Part shown: positions 1-10,071 of the stretch, piece by piece
Layout: the number at the start of each line of letters is the position of its first letter
Position numbering within the stretch: the stretch's first letter is position 1
From: Symploca sp. SIO2E9
Lineage (GTDB): Bacteria > Cyanobacteriota > Cyanobacteriia > Cyanobacteriales > Coleofasciculaceae
DNA length: 51,261 nt
Direction: 5' to 3'
Assembly (NCBI GenBank): GCA_010692645.1
Contig: JAAHGS010000034.1
Span: 1-51,261 of the forward strand
Program-made: the position numbers and the translations under genes
The notes under the pieces: model-generated
The model's database searches: none
Seen by the model: the letters and a program-made list of their open reading frames with translations, nothing else
What the model was told of the DNA's origin: nothing

Positions 1-95
1 CCGCTCAAGTAGTCGCTATACGCGGGCTTGCAGCCGTAGGGCATACGGTCAAGATGCTTAGTGAGGGTAAATTCGTTGGAATCCCCACGACCTAA
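1..95 (+). CDS. tnpB: TnpB (IS200/IS605-type), C-terminal end only
   Basis: The window opens inside this gene. Reading from base 3, the last 30 codons end in AAVGHTVKMLSEGKFVGIPT-like sequence and a TAA stop. A tail with a 'RGLAAVGHTVKM...G' ending is typical of cyanobacterial TnpB proteins, the RNA-guided nucleases carried by IS605-group elements. No catalytic residue is inside the window, so activity cannot be judged. The stop is followed at once by a hairpin matching the right end of the second TnpB element near 38.4 kb, which supports the assignment. The gene probably continues intact to the left, but that is not visible. Confidence 0.75.
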   Translation, partial: AQVVAIRGLAAVGHTVKMLSEGKFVGIPTT

Positions 96-125
96 GAATC
101 CCTCGCTTTTAGCGAGGGAGTGTCA
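94..125 (+). repeat. IS605-type right-end hairpin
   Basis: A perfect stem CCCTCGC/GCGAGGG (100-106 with 112-118, loop TTTTA) directly follows the tnpB stop, and the unit ends in GTCAA. The minus strand of 38405-38439 carries the same layout (AAGAATCCCT, hairpin, GGGAG, GTCAA), so both are right ends of one element family. Such subterminal hairpins are what TnpA-type transposases recognise. Confidence 0.65.
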
Positions 126-141
126 AGCTATTTAGAGATTA

Positions 142-182
142 AAACTCCCCTCTCCCTGCAGGAGAGGGGTTGGGGGAGAGGG
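142..182. repeat. C/G-rich hairpin repeat
   Basis: CCCCTCTCC (147-155) pairs perfectly with GGAGAGGGG (161-169) around the loop CTGCA, followed by a G-rich run. It belongs to the pyrimidine/purine-skewed repeats scattered through this window and lies between tnpB and the 3' end of prfC. Confidence 0.55.
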
Positions 183-185
183 GTG

Positions 186-208
186 AACGAAATTTTGCGT
201 GGGATTTC
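186..208. repeat. Dispersed 23-nt repeat, copy 1
   Basis: The 23 bases from AACGAAATTT to GGGATTTC occur again, perfectly and inverted, at 21144-21166 downstream of recO. A perfect 23-nt match 21 kb apart is not expected by chance and marks a short dispersed element. Confidence 0.6.
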
Positions 209-298
209 AATTCTCCGCGTCTGGAGCGTCTCCGCATCTGGAGCGTCTGCTTAATTATTTCCCCACCTCTTTTTTCACTCACCCGAGGAGAGTTGAAT

Positions 299-1924
299 CT
301 AAGACACTGGTTCTTGCCCAGAAATCACCGGTGCACTCGCCTTCAACTGTAACTCCGGATGATCCCCTACTATCTGCTGTAAATTCCACTCATTCCTAAA
401 TAAAAGCACAGGACGCCCCCAATTATCCTTAACCGTCACCGTATTAAACAGACGCCCTACCTTCTTGAGTGCCTCCCAACCACCAGCAACCCAACGGGCA
501 ACACTGTAGGGTAACATCTCCAGCCTAGTTTCCGCGCCATACTCATTTTGCAAACGAAACTGCACCACCTCAAATTGCAACTGCCCCACAGCTGCCAAAA
601 TTGGGTCACGCTTCGACTCATCCACTGAGTACATAATTTGTACCGCCCCTTCTTCTCGCAACTCCTTAACCCCTTTTTGGAATTGCTTAAACTTAGAAGG
701 GTTGGGATTTTTTAAATAGGCAAACATTTCTGGGGAAAAACAGGGAATGCCTTCATACTCTAACTTCTTGCCATTGTAAATAGTGTCACCAATGGCAAAA
801 ACCCCAGGATTATTCAAACCAATCACATCCCCAGCATAGGCAACATCAATTGATTCTCTATCTTGGGCAAATAATTTCTGGGGTCTTGACAAACGTATCG
901 TTTTACCAGTACGGGCATGACTAACCGTCATATCCTTTTCAAACTTACCAGTACAAACGCGGACAAAAGCCACTCTATCCCGATGCTTAGGATCCATATT
1001 GGCTTGTAGCTTAAACACAAAACCAGTAAATTCTGGATAAGTAGGCTCAACAGCTCCTACTGTAGAATTACGTGCCTCTGGTTTGAGGGCATAATCCATA
1101 AAAGAATGAAGAAACAGCTCAACGCCAAAATTAGTCATGGCAGAGCCAAAAAACACAGGCGTCATTTGACCAGCATGAATCTTCTCTAAATCTAGTTCAG
1201 GCCCAATACCTTCGAGGAGTTCTAAATCTTCCTTGAGTTGATAATAGAGTTCTTGCTCCAGAAGTTCCTCTATCCGAGGATCTCCTAAATTTACTACTGT
1301 ATCTTTTGCCTCACGACTGCCATGGGCGCTGCGTTCAAACAGGTGAATTTGCCCCTGACAACGGTCAAAAACACCCTTAAAGCGATCGCCCATCCCAATT
1401 GGCCAGTTTACTGCATAGGTCTGCAAACCTAATTCTTGCTCAATTTCATCGAGTAATTCCAGTGGTTCCCTGCCCGGACGGTCAAGTTTATTAACAAAGG
1501 TAAAAATCGGCAGCGATCGCATCCGACAAACTTCAAACAATTTCCTGGTTTGCGGTTCTAGACCTTTAGCCACATCAATCAGCATCACAGCGTTATCTGC
1601 TGCTGCCAGAGTGCGATAGGTGTCCTCACTGAAGTCTTGGTGTCCAGGGGTATCAAGCAAGTTAATCTGACAATCGGAGTAGATAAACTGCAATACTGTC
1701 GAGGTAATCGAAATTCCCCGTTGTTGCTCCATTGCCATCCAGTCAGAGGTTGCCTTACGCTGGGCGCGACGTGCTTTGACTGCGCCTGCTTCGTGAATCG
1801 CACCTCCATAAAGCAATAGTTTTTCAGTCAGGGTTGTTTTACCAGCATCTGGGTGGGAAATAATCGCGAAGTTACGGCGGTGTTCAACAGCAGCTTGCAG
1901 TTCAGCCTGAATTTCAGTGGACAT
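299..1924 (-). CDS. prfC: Peptide chain release factor 3 (RF3)
   Basis: RF3 is the translational GTPase that removes RF1 or RF2 from the ribosome after peptide release. The 541-residue protein has the normal family length. The P-loop SHPDAGKTT is near residue 24, the switch II motif DTPGHQDF near residue 92, and NKLDRPGR provides the G4 motif. The N-terminal stretch [17 protein letters not shown] and the block QQRGISITS are characteristic of RF3 and separate it from EF-G. The start ATG is at 1922-1924. A HIP1 octamer lies in the coding sequence near 1383 and another near 1513. The gene stands alone between two mobile elements, and nothing suggests it is damaged. Confidence 0.96.
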   Translation of the reverse strand: MSTEIQAELQAAVEHRRNFAIISHPDAGKTTLTEKLLLYGGAIHEAGAVKARRAQRKATSDWMAMEQQRGISITSTVLQFIYSDCQINLLDTPGHQDFSEDTYRTLAAADNAVMLIDVAKGLEPQTRKLFEVCRMRSLPIFTFVNKLDRPGREPLELLDEIEQELGLQTYAVNWPIGMGDRFKGVFDRCQGQIHLFERSAHGSREAKDTVVNLGDPRIEELLEQELYYQLKEDLELLEGIGPELDLEKIHAGQMTPVFFGSAMTNFGVELFLHSFMDYALKPEARNSTVGAVEPTYPEFTGFVFKLQANMDPKHRDRVAFVRVCTGKFEKDMTVSHARTGKTIRLSRPQKLFAQDRESIDVAYAGDVIGLNNPGVFAIGDTIYNGKKLEYEGIPCFSPEMFAYLKNPNPSKFKQFQKGVKELREEGAVQIMYSVDESKRDPILAAVGQLQFEVVQFRLQNEYGAETRLEMLPYSVARWVAGGWEALKKVGRLFNTVTVKDNWGRPVLLFRNEWNLQQIVGDHPELQLKASAPVISGQEPVS

Positions 1925-2057
1925 CCAAACAGCCTAATTAGGGGACTCTCAACATACATTATAGAATTTACGATTGGGCTACCAATCAAGACCATTAATT
2001 CGGATGACCCTATCTGCGTGAGCTTAGCCGGTGCCAAAAAGGAGTACGTGACATCTC

Positions 2058-3461
2058 CTACACTGAATCGAAGATTACAATGTAGGCTTCTGGCTCCGCA
2101 AGGATTCGGTGAACTTCCTTCGAGGTACTGTTAGTGTTAGATGTAATCACTACCGGATTCCCTCTACGGCGTTTTATAGTGGGGAACATGCCCAGCCCCA
2201 CTCGCTTTAAATTGACTGCGCTATTAACGTCGCGGTCAACAAGTAGGTTTTCTTTCGAGTCGTACCACTCTCGGATGCTGCAATCGGTGAACACGAACTC
2301 ATCCCTGTAACTCAATAGTTGGGATGTGTAGGCAGGGTTGCACTTAACCGTTACTGCTCCAGCTTTTGAGGCTATGTAGTCCAGTAGGTCAAAGAACTGA
2401 CCGAATGCAGCATCAAGCCACGACTTGTTTAGTCCAGACTTAGCTGATTGACCATTGGGTAAATATTTGCCGTTTTCATCCTGCTTAGCTTTGTTTCGTT
2501 TGGTTAGATTCTTGAGCTTTAAGTCCTCGTAGAAGAACACATATTTACCTGACCACACCAACTCATGAGCACTGTTATAGGCGTGGTCTTTCCTCGCTCT
2601 GGCTATTCGTTGATGTTCCCTACTCTCACGCTTGGCAAGGAGACGACGAGATTTTGAACCTTTTTTCTTAAGAGCTTTTCTTTTAGATACTTTAGCCAGT
2701 CGAGATTGAGATTTTCTGAAAGACTTAAGCGATGGTAATTTGGTATTCTCAGAAGTAGCTAGGTAGTCATCCTCATGAAGCACTGCATCTATCCCTATTG
2801 AGTTGCCCCAAGTCGGTACAATCTGATCAAGGTTAAAGGTAGGGATGCTCTTGTCTTCCAGTGCTAGTGAGGCATACCAACCATCAGCCTTCTTGGTCAG
2901 AAGAACGTTCTTAAGCTTGAAGCCATCAGGCAGTGGTCGATGCAACCGCATCTTTAACCATCCTGGAAACTTGGAGATAGATATCCACAGCCAACGTTTA
3001 CCTATTCTCTCAATACTGACCGCTTGCCCTTCAATCTTAAGTGTGCGGTATTGTACCGCATTCTTGAAGCGAGGCTTACCACTTCGCTTGCCATTTCTAT
3101 CCCCTTTAACAAATCGTTCAAAGGCTTTTTTTGTCCTATCGCAAACGTCTTGCAAAGTCTGAGATGGCAAGCGGGTGAAATCAAGTAGTTCTCCAGAATG
3201 GTGAACCAGCGTTAAGTCTTTTTTCTTGCCTGGTAAAAGCTTTTTCTGAGAGTAGTAATCAGGATTGTCTTTGAGTTCAGGGAGATAGCAAATCAGTGGA
3301 CAGGAATTAACTGCACATCGATTTTGCTCCCACCATTGAAATCTCTCACCCAGTTGCCAGTTGTACCAGTACTGCGCCAACCTACGCCAGTAGTTTAACT
3401 CTAGCTTCTGTGTCGTATTTGGATATGCGCGGTACTGGTAGTTTAGCAGAATGAGAATCAC
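2058..3461 (-). CDS. tnpB: TnpB-like RuvC nuclease with a degenerate zinc finger
   Basis: The 467-residue protein begins with the helix-rich TnpB N-terminus (YQYRAYPNTTQKLELNYW). It keeps the RuvC acidic residues: D in SIGIDAVLHEDD, E in YVFFYEDLKLKNL and D in LVDRDVNSAVNL. The zinc finger that normally sits between the last two motifs (CxxC...CxxC) is almost gone: TSQLLSYRDEFVFTDCSIRE has one cysteine. RuvC I reads GIDAVLHEDD instead of the usual GIDVGL. The protein is longer than the second TnpB here (384 residues). A small ribbon-helix-helix gene lies divergently 48 nt upstream. It may be a domesticated or divergent RNA-guided nuclease. Whether it still cleaves DNA is unknown, and no tnpA is present. 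Confidence 0.85.
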   Translation of the reverse strand: MILILLNYQYRAYPNTTQKLELNYWRRLAQYWYNWQLGERFQWWEQNRCAVNSCPLICYLPELKDNPDYYSQKKLLPGKKKDLTLVHHSGELLDFTRLPSQTLQDVCDRTKKAFERFVKGDRNGKRSGKPRFKNAVQYRTLKIEGQAVSIERIGKRWLWISISKFPGWLKMRLHRPLPDGFKLKNVLLTKKADGWYASLALEDKSIPTFNLDQIVPTWGNSIGIDAVLHEDDYLATSENTKLPSLKSFRKSQSRLAKVSKRKALKKKGSKSRRLLAKRESREHQRIARARKDHAYNSAHELVWSGKYVFFYEDLKLKNLTKRNKAKQDENGKYLPNGQSAKSGLNKSWLDAAFGQFFDLLDYIASKAGAVTVKCNPAYTSQLLSYRDEFVFTDCSIREWYDSKENLLVDRDVNSAVNLKRVGLGMFPTIKRRRGNPVVITSNTNSTSKEVHRILAEPEAYIVIFDSV

Positions 3462-3509
3462 CCCCTTGAACTTTTGCTATCTTGATAGCGTAGCCCTCTA
3501 GAGGATGCG

Positions 3510-3653
3510 ATGTCAAGAGATTATACTTTGAAAGTCAGATTATCTACATATGAAAAGGAAAAACTACAACAAGAAGCCGAACGAAGAGGTATTACTATGG
3601 CTGAGTTGATTAGAGCTTGTATTGAGAGCTTTTCCCCTACCAAGATAAGTTAA
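3510..3653 (+). CDS. Small ribbon-helix-helix (CopG/Arc-type) protein
   Basis: A 47-codon frame reads MSRDYTLKVRLSTYEKEKLQ... and continues with an ...AERRGITMAELIRACIES ending. The pattern, a short beta strand with alternating polar residues (YTLKVRLS), then helix-turn-helix (EKEKLQQEAERRG-IT-MAELIRACIES), is that of ribbon-helix-helix DNA-binding proteins such as CopG and antitoxins. It is divergent from the tnpB at 3461, with 48 nt between the two starts, so it may repress the shared promoter region. Alternatively it is an orphan antitoxin. No partner toxin is visible beside it. The assignment rests on length and pattern only. Confidence 0.6.
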   Translation: MSRDYTLKVRLSTYEKEKLQQEAERRGITMAELIRACIESFSPTKIS

Positions 3654-3722
3654 GCGCCTACGGCACACATACAGGCAATTCATGAGGGGCTGTCGCACCG
3701 AATTCATTTCCAGCGTTTAAAC

Positions 3723-3762
3723 GCCCCGTCCCACGCTGACTCTCCGAGTACAGACGTGGGGC
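3723..3762. repeat. Imperfect hairpin, likely left end of the TnpB element
   Basis: CCCACG (3730-3735) pairs with CGTGGG (3755-3760), with an alternative GCCCC/GGGGC pairing outside it, followed by TTCTTGCC. It lies upstream of the divergent tnpB/RHH pair, where the left end of an IS605-type element would be expected. The exact element boundary is not resolved. Confidence 0.4.
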
Positions 3763-3880
3763 TTCTTGCCGAACTAGCTAACCAACTCTGGGCGGTATTT
3801 ACGAACCCTTGCTACCAAGGTTCGTGCTAGATTCAACAGCATAAGAAGGTCAACCTCGGTGGAATTAGGAGGTATGTTTT

Positions 3881-4252
3881 ATGGTATACGAGCAGAATAA
3901 ATCTCTAGAGCCAGACCAAGACAAACGCAAGCTCTTATCAGCCCTTTGTCATGGCTCAATTTTTATTAGTGCTTTAGTTGTCTCGATCGGCATTCCCATT
4001 GCCATTTTGATCGTATCAGATGACTCAGTAGTTAAAGAAAACGCCAAAGAAGCGATTAACTTCCACCTTAATGTTTGGCTCTACGGAGCGATTATTGCTG
4101 CTTTGAGCTTCTTGACTTTTGGTTTGCTCGGACTAATCCTACTGCCGCTGTTTTTCCTGTTCAATTGGATACCGCCAATTCTGGCAATCATTAAGTCTCT
4201 GAGTGAACCCAATCAGTCTTACCACTACCCGTTTATATTTCACCTGCTTTAA
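3881..4252 (+). CDS. DUF4870-type membrane protein
   Basis: The 123-residue protein has three hydrophobic segments (about residues 27-45, 70-88 and 88-104). The loop VKENAKEAINFHLNVWLYG matches the conserved 'ENAKEA(I/L)NF(Q/H)' signature of DUF4870 (Tic20-like fold) proteins. The ATG follows a strong Shine-Dalgarno (GGAGG at about 3868-3872) at suitable spacing. Its role is not established; family members are small integral membrane proteins. It lies just right of the TnpB element and 152 nt before crtP on the same strand. Co-transcription with crtP is possible, but a candidate crtP promoter sits between them. Confidence 0.8.
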   Translation: MVYEQNKSLEPDQDKRKLLSALCHGSIFISALVVSIGIPIAILIVSDDSVVKENAKEAINFHLNVWLYGAIIAALSFLTFGLLGLILLPLFFLFNWIPPILAIIKSLSEPNQSYHYPFIFHLL

Positions 4253-4344
4253 GCAGGGTATGGTTTATTGCTTATTGCTCATTGAGCTTGCCAACTCTCA
4301 GAAAAATCCTCTGACTGAGGGAGAAAATGTAACAAAATGTAAAC

Positions 4345-4350
4345 TATAAT
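4345..4350 (+). promoter_or_regulatory. Candidate -10 box of crtP
   Basis: A perfect TATAAT lies 55 nt upstream of the crtP ATG in an AT-rich stretch. No good -35 is visible at 16-18 nt (the sequence there is GAGAAA-like), so this is only a tentative promoter. Confidence 0.3.
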
Positions 4351-4380
4351 CAGAATAATCGTGAATTTATGAGCAAATAA

Positions 4381-5883
<1,503 letters not shown>

Positions 5884-5918
5884 TAGCCAATTGCGGTAAC
5901 TATCCCAGTCTGCGAAGA

Positions 5919-6848
5919 ATGCTCCAACTGTCTAAACCCCCACGCATGAGAACGCTGGTCTCCCTGTCTGAGGCTTACGAATTATGCCGTCAGATTACGG
6001 AAAAACACTCGAAGACGTTTTATCTAGGCAGCTTACTGATGCCAGAAGCCAAACGTCGCGCTATTTGGGCGATATACGATTGGTGTCGAAGGACTGACGA
6101 ACTAGTTGATGGTCCCCAATCCGGCTTAACGACCCCTGAGACTCTTGATAAATGGGAACAACAGCTTGAATCAGTCTTTGCTGGGCACCCCGTAGATGAT
6201 ACCGATGTAGCTTTGGTAGACACCATACAGCACTTCCCCATGGATATTGAACCATTTCGGGATATGATTGCTGGTCAGCGCATGGATTTATACCGCAGCC
6301 GCTATGAGACCTTTGATGAACTTAGTCTTTACTGCTATCGAGTAGCAGGTACAGTGGGTTTAATGTCTAGCGCTGTACTAGGTTTTGATGAATCTCGTCG
6401 TCCAACTCCCTGGAGTGCTCAGCAAGAGCATCAAGACCCCATTGAAGAAGCAATCGCCTTGGGAATAGCTAAACAGTTAACTAATATTCTCCGAGATGTT
6501 GGTGAAGATGCCAGAAGAGGGCGGATTTACCTGCCCTTGTCAGAGTTAGCCCTGTTTGATTACACAGAAAAAGACTTATTGGATGGTGTTGTCGATCAGC
6601 GTTGGCGTCAATTAATGCGCTTCCAAATTCACCGGGCGCGAAAGTATTATGCTCAGGCAGAAAGGAGTGTTAGTGCCCTGAGCCGTGACTCCCGTTGGCC
6701 CGTATGGGCGGCATTGATGCTCTACAAAGCTATTCTCAACGTAATTGAGCGTAATCAGTACGATGTTTTCACTCAGAGAGCTTATGTCCCCAAAACCCAG
6801 AAGTTGCTTTATTTACCTGTGGCGTGGCTCAGAGCCCAAGCTCTTTGA
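5919..6848 (+). CDS. crtB: 15-cis-phytoene synthase
   Basis: The protein condenses two geranylgeranyl diphosphates into phytoene, the committed carotenoid step. The Mg-binding aspartate-rich motifs are present: RRTDELVD near residue 60 and DVGEDARRGRIYLP near residue 195. The 309-residue length is normal. An internal ATG ten codons in (MRTLVSL) could be the true start, because the first nine residues have little family support. The gene lies 35 nt after crtP and was probably co-transcribed with it. A 412-nt gap with dispersed repeats follows, so the operon most likely ends here. Confidence 0.97.
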   Translation: MLQLSKPPRMRTLVSLSEAYELCRQITEKHSKTFYLGSLLMPEAKRRAIWAIYDWCRRTDELVDGPQSGLTTPETLDKWEQQLESVFAGHPVDDTDVALVDTIQHFPMDIEPFRDMIAGQRMDLYRSRYETFDELSLYCYRVAGTVGLMSSAVLGFDESRRPTPWSAQQEHQDPIEEAIALGIAKQLTNILRDVGEDARRGRIYLPLSELALFDYTEKDLLDGVVDQRWRQLMRFQIHRARKYYAQAERSVSALSRDSRWPVWAALMLYKAILNVIERNQYDVFTQRAYVPKTQKLLYLPVAWLRAQAL

Positions 6849-7260
6849 GTTCAGGGAGCTCCAAGAAATAAATTATCCAATTGACGCCAGAAACAGGACC
6901 TCAAGAGTCATCTCCCCCTCTCCCCGAGCCATCCCTTTTTAATTGGAAGTCCCTAATCTACACCCCCTATCTATGTTATGTATCAAAATATAAATTATTT
7001 CATAAGATGTATAAAGCTCCGTATCAAAAAAACCAAAAGAATAAAAGAATTGATAAATTTATTGAACTTCCAACCAGATAATAAAGAAGATATCTGGAAA
7101 CATCTAATACTTAAAACCTTTCAGGTGTAAAGCTTCTAGCTTTCTTGTCAACAAAACAACCAACAAACTGAAGCAAAAGCAAAAATTAATGGCGGTTACC
7201 AGCACCAGTGATATGATTGCGGTGAAATTGACCACATTTAGTAAATAAAGAGCGATACTT
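6849..7260. other. Intergenic region crtB-gpmI with a dispersed repeat
   Basis: No gene is supported. Bases 6861-6906 (from CCAAGAAATA to CTCAAGA) recur inverted at 40787-40832 with a single mismatch. Next come a C-rich TCTCCCCCTCTCCCC run and TTGGAAGTCCCT, whose complement recurs near 43566. The rest (6960-7240) is AT-rich and presumably carries the gpmI promoter, but no convincing -35/-10 pair was identified. Confidence 0.55.
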
Positions 7261-8859
7261 ATGACGCCAGCACCTGTATCTCCCCTGGTGCTAGTCATTC
7301 TGGACGGCTGGGGCTACCGCGAAGCAACTGATGGTAATGCGATTGCCATCGCTAATACACCTGTAATCAATAGCCTTTGGGCAGTATATCCAAGTACATT
7401 AATTAGGGCTGCTGGCAAGGATGTAGGATTGCCAGTAGGTCAAATGGGCAACTCAGAAGTGGGGCACCTCAATATTGGTGCTGGGCGGGTAGTGCCCCAA
7501 GAACTAGTGAGAATCTCTGATGCTGTAGAAGACGGCACGATTAGAGAGAATCAAGCGCTGCTCAAATTATGCCAGGAAGTCAGCAACCAGGGCGGCAAAC
7601 TTCACCTTGTAGGTTTGTGTTCAGAAGGTGGAGTTCATTCTCATCTCAACCATCTCCTCGGATTGCTTGATTTTGCTAAGTCACAAGCAATAGCTGATGT
7701 CTGTATTCATGCGATTACAGATGGTCGCGATACCAAACCGACTGAGGGCGTTGAGTCAATTCAAAAGCTTCAAGACCACATCGACAAAATCGGGTTAGGA
7801 CGCATTGTTACCCTTAGTGGTCGTTACTACTCGATGGATAGAGACCAACGCTGGGATCGCATCCACCAGGCTTATCAAGTAATGACTGAAGATGGTTCTG
7901 GGGATGGTCGTAGTGCCCTTGAAGTTTTGAAAGCTTCCTATAAGTCAGAGATTACAGACGAGTTTGTATTACCGACAAGAATCTCTCCTGGTGCCGTGGA
8001 AGCAGGAGATGGAGTGATTTTCTTCAACTTCCGCCCAGATCGTGCGCGGCAATTGACTCAGGCTTTTGTTGACTCTGGTTTTGATGGTTTTGAGCGGGAG
8101 CAGATTAAGCCTCTGACTTTTGCTACCTTTACTCAGTATGAACCAACCTTACCAGTCTTAGTGGCATTTGAGCCTCAGAACCTAAATAACATTCTGGGGG
8201 AAGTAATTGCCCAACAAGGTTTACGCCAATTCCGCACGGCTGAAACTGAAAAATATGCCCACGTCACCTACTTTTTCAATGGGGGTATAGAAATGCCCTT
8301 TGAGGGTGAAGAGCGGGTAATGGTGTCTAGTCCCATGGTTGCAACCTACGACCAAGCCCCAGCTATGTCAGCGGCGGAAGTGACAGATATAGTGATGGCT
8401 GCCATCAAAAGGCGCATTTACTCCCTGATTGTGGTTAACTACGCTAATACTGATATGGTGGGGCACACTGGTAACATTGAAGCCTGTGTGCAAGCAGTGG
8501 AAACTGTAGATAGCTGTATGGGACGTCTGGTAGAAAGCATCAATAAAGTTGGTGGCACTGGCATTATTATTGCCGATCACGGCAATGCTGAAACCATGCG
8601 AGATGAGTTGGACAAACCTTGGACAGCTCACACAACTAACCCAGTACCCTTTATCCTGGTAGAAGGGGAAGGGTTAAAAATCCCTGGACATGGCACAGAA
8701 GTTGCCTTGCGCAATGATGGTCGTCTAGCGGATATTGCACCCACAATTCTGGAAATCTTAAAATTGCCCCAACCTCCGGAGATGACTGGTAAATCACTGC
8801 TCAAAAATGTTAGTTTTGAGGTAAAAGCTAGTCGGACGCCGGTAAAGGTTTCTTTGTAA
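7261..8859 (+). CDS. gpmI: 2,3-bisphosphoglycerate-independent phosphoglycerate mutase
   Basis: This metal-dependent enzyme interconverts 3- and 2-phosphoglycerate in glycolysis. It belongs to the alkaline-phosphatase superfamily. The metal site starts with LVILDGWGYR (D15), and the phospho-acceptor serine is in GQMGNSEVGHLNIGAGR (S65). Further metal ligands are in ANTDMVGHTGN and IADHGNAE. Its 532 residues match the family. The assigned ATG directly precedes the conserved SPLVLVILDGWG region. secG follows after 31 nt on the same strand, a pairing conserved in cyanobacteria, so co-transcription is likely. Confidence 0.97.
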   Translation: MTPAPVSPLVLVILDGWGYREATDGNAIAIANTPVINSLWAVYPSTLIRAAGKDVGLPVGQMGNSEVGHLNIGAGRVVPQELVRISDAVEDGTIRENQALLKLCQEVSNQGGKLHLVGLCSEGGVHSHLNHLLGLLDFAKSQAIADVCIHAITDGRDTKPTEGVESIQKLQDHIDKIGLGRIVTLSGRYYSMDRDQRWDRIHQAYQVMTEDGSGDGRSALEVLKASYKSEITDEFVLPTRISPGAVEAGDGVIFFNFRPDRARQLTQAFVDSGFDGFEREQIKPLTFATFTQYEPTLPVLVAFEPQNLNNILGEVIAQQGLRQFRTAETEKYAHVTYFFNGGIEMPFEGEERVMVSSPMVATYDQAPAMSAAEVTDIVMAAIKRRIYSLIVVNYANTDMVGHTGNIEACVQAVETVDSCMGRLVESINKVGGTGIIIADHGNAETMRDELDKPWTAHTTNPVPFILVEGEGLKIPGHGTEVALRNDGRLADIAPTILEILKLPQPPEMTGKSLLKNVSFEVKASRTPVKVSL

Positions 8860-8890
8860 CGACTTTCAATTTTATCTAGAATTTTTAACG

Positions 8891-9121
8891 ATGACGATTC
8901 CTCAAGTCATACAAATTATCTGGGCAGTATCTGCGCTCGGTCTAGTTATTTTGGTATTGTTGCACAGTCCTAAGGGTGATGGTATTGGGGGTATCGGCGG
9001 CCAAGCCCAACTATTCACGAGTGCTAAAAGTGCAGAAACTGCGCTCAATCGAGTTACTTGGACTCTGGCAATTTTATTTATCGGCTTAACTATTGTCTTG
9101 AGTGCCGGTTGGTTAAGTTAG
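8891..9121 (+). CDS. secG: Protein-export membrane protein SecG
   Basis: SecG is the small accessory subunit of the SecYEG translocon. The 76-residue protein has two transmembrane helices (about residues 6-24 and 54-74) joined by the loop HSPKGDGIGGIGGQAQLF. The pattern LLHSPKGDGIGG and the glycine-rich loop followed by AETALNRVTW are typical. It lies 31 nt after gpmI, the normal cyanobacterial order. The next gene begins within about 45 nt, so all three could share a transcript. A weak hairpin (TCTGAA/TTCAGA) in the following gap lacks a T-tract and is not called a terminator. Confidence 0.93.
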   Translation: MTIPQVIQIIWAVSALGLVILVLLHSPKGDGIGGIGGQAQLFTSAKSAETALNRVTWTLAILFIGLTIVLSAGWLS

Positions 9122-9166
9122 ACTTAGTAGGGTCTGAATCTCAAGTTCAGATTCTGCTTGGTTCCG

Positions 9167-10000
9167 ATGAGAACAATTGCTCAAGGTAAGCTGAAACAAT
9201 CTTTACTCTGGCTGGGAATGGCAATTGTCACCAGCCTAATTATCGTTTTTGCTCATCTACAGCATTTAGAGGCTCAGGTGGGAAGGCATTACTGGCACAA
9301 GCTCACTGCTGAGTTCTCCGAGTCTTCCTTACCTATTCCTAAAATTCATCCTTTGCCAGAAACACTTGCAAAATGGAAAAATGCTAGTGTTAGCGGCGAT
9401 TACTTCCCGGAGGTAGAACCAACTTCACTAGGCTATCTGGTATGGTCACAGTTTCCTGTGAAGATTTATGTGGAACGACCAACTGATTTAGAACTCTCTC
9501 CTAGTAGTTTGAGGCGTTTTCAAGAGTGGGTTAATGCTGTTGAAGAAGCAGTAGAAGAATGGAGTGTTTATTTACCCTTGGAGTTAGTTAGGGATAGGTC
9601 TGGTGCTGACATTTCCATACTGCGATCGCGCCCTGCTCTTAAAGCCTCAATCAATCGTGAAACCGGAGAAATTAATCTACCTCGCGTTCGCTCTGCTGAA
9701 ACTCGCTATGAGTTCTACTTACGCCGAGGAGTGGATGCACCCCAGGTTAAAACTATATCACATAAATTTATTATTGAGCTTACTCCAGACCAAACAACTG
9801 AGTACACTCTGGCAACTGCCCGCCACGAGCTGGGTCACGCTTTAGGTATTTGGGGTCATTCTCCCGTAGAAACAGACGCCCTTTATTTTTCCCAAGTAAG
9901 CAATCCACCCCAGATTTCTCTTAGAGATATTAATACTCTTAAAAGGGTATATGAACAGCCAACCCGTTTGGGGTGGTCTTTTGTGGCTGGTAAAGATTAG
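9167..10000 (+). CDS. Membrane-anchored or secreted zinc metallopeptidase (matrixin-like)
   Basis: The N-terminus has a signal-anchor helix (LLWLGMAIVTSLIIVFAHL). Near the C-terminus is ATARHELGHALGIWGHS, an HExxHxxGxxGH zinc site of the metzincin/matrixin type with catalytic Glu. The preceding region carries an irregular beta-rich domain (YFPEVEPTSLGYLVWSQFPVKIYVE) common to cyanobacterial proteins of this kind. The first ATG in frame is used as start; an upstream TTG would add three residues. It probably acts outside the plasma membrane. The substrate is unknown. It follows secG by 45 nt on the same strand, and no Met-turn could be assigned with certainty. Confidence 0.8.
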   Translation: MRTIAQGKLKQSLLWLGMAIVTSLIIVFAHLQHLEAQVGRHYWHKLTAEFSESSLPIPKIHPLPETLAKWKNASVSGDYFPEVEPTSLGYLVWSQFPVKIYVERPTDLELSPSSLRRFQEWVNAVEEAVEEWSVYLPLELVRDRSGADISILRSRPALKASINRETGEINLPRVRSAETRYEFYLRRGVDAPQVKTISHKFIIELTPDQTTEYTLATARHELGHALGIWGHSPVETDALYFSQVSNPPQISLRDINTLKRVYEQPTRLGWSFVAGKD

Positions 10001-10071
10001 AATGCTTGCATAAATGCTCCAAGACCAAGTGATGAGTACTATAATCACATCGTAAAGTGGTCTCTATATAA

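Noticed and set aside
3510-3653. RHH gene as antitoxin of a complete toxin-antitoxin pair
   Set aside because: No small toxin gene flanks it; the only neighbour is the divergent tnpB.
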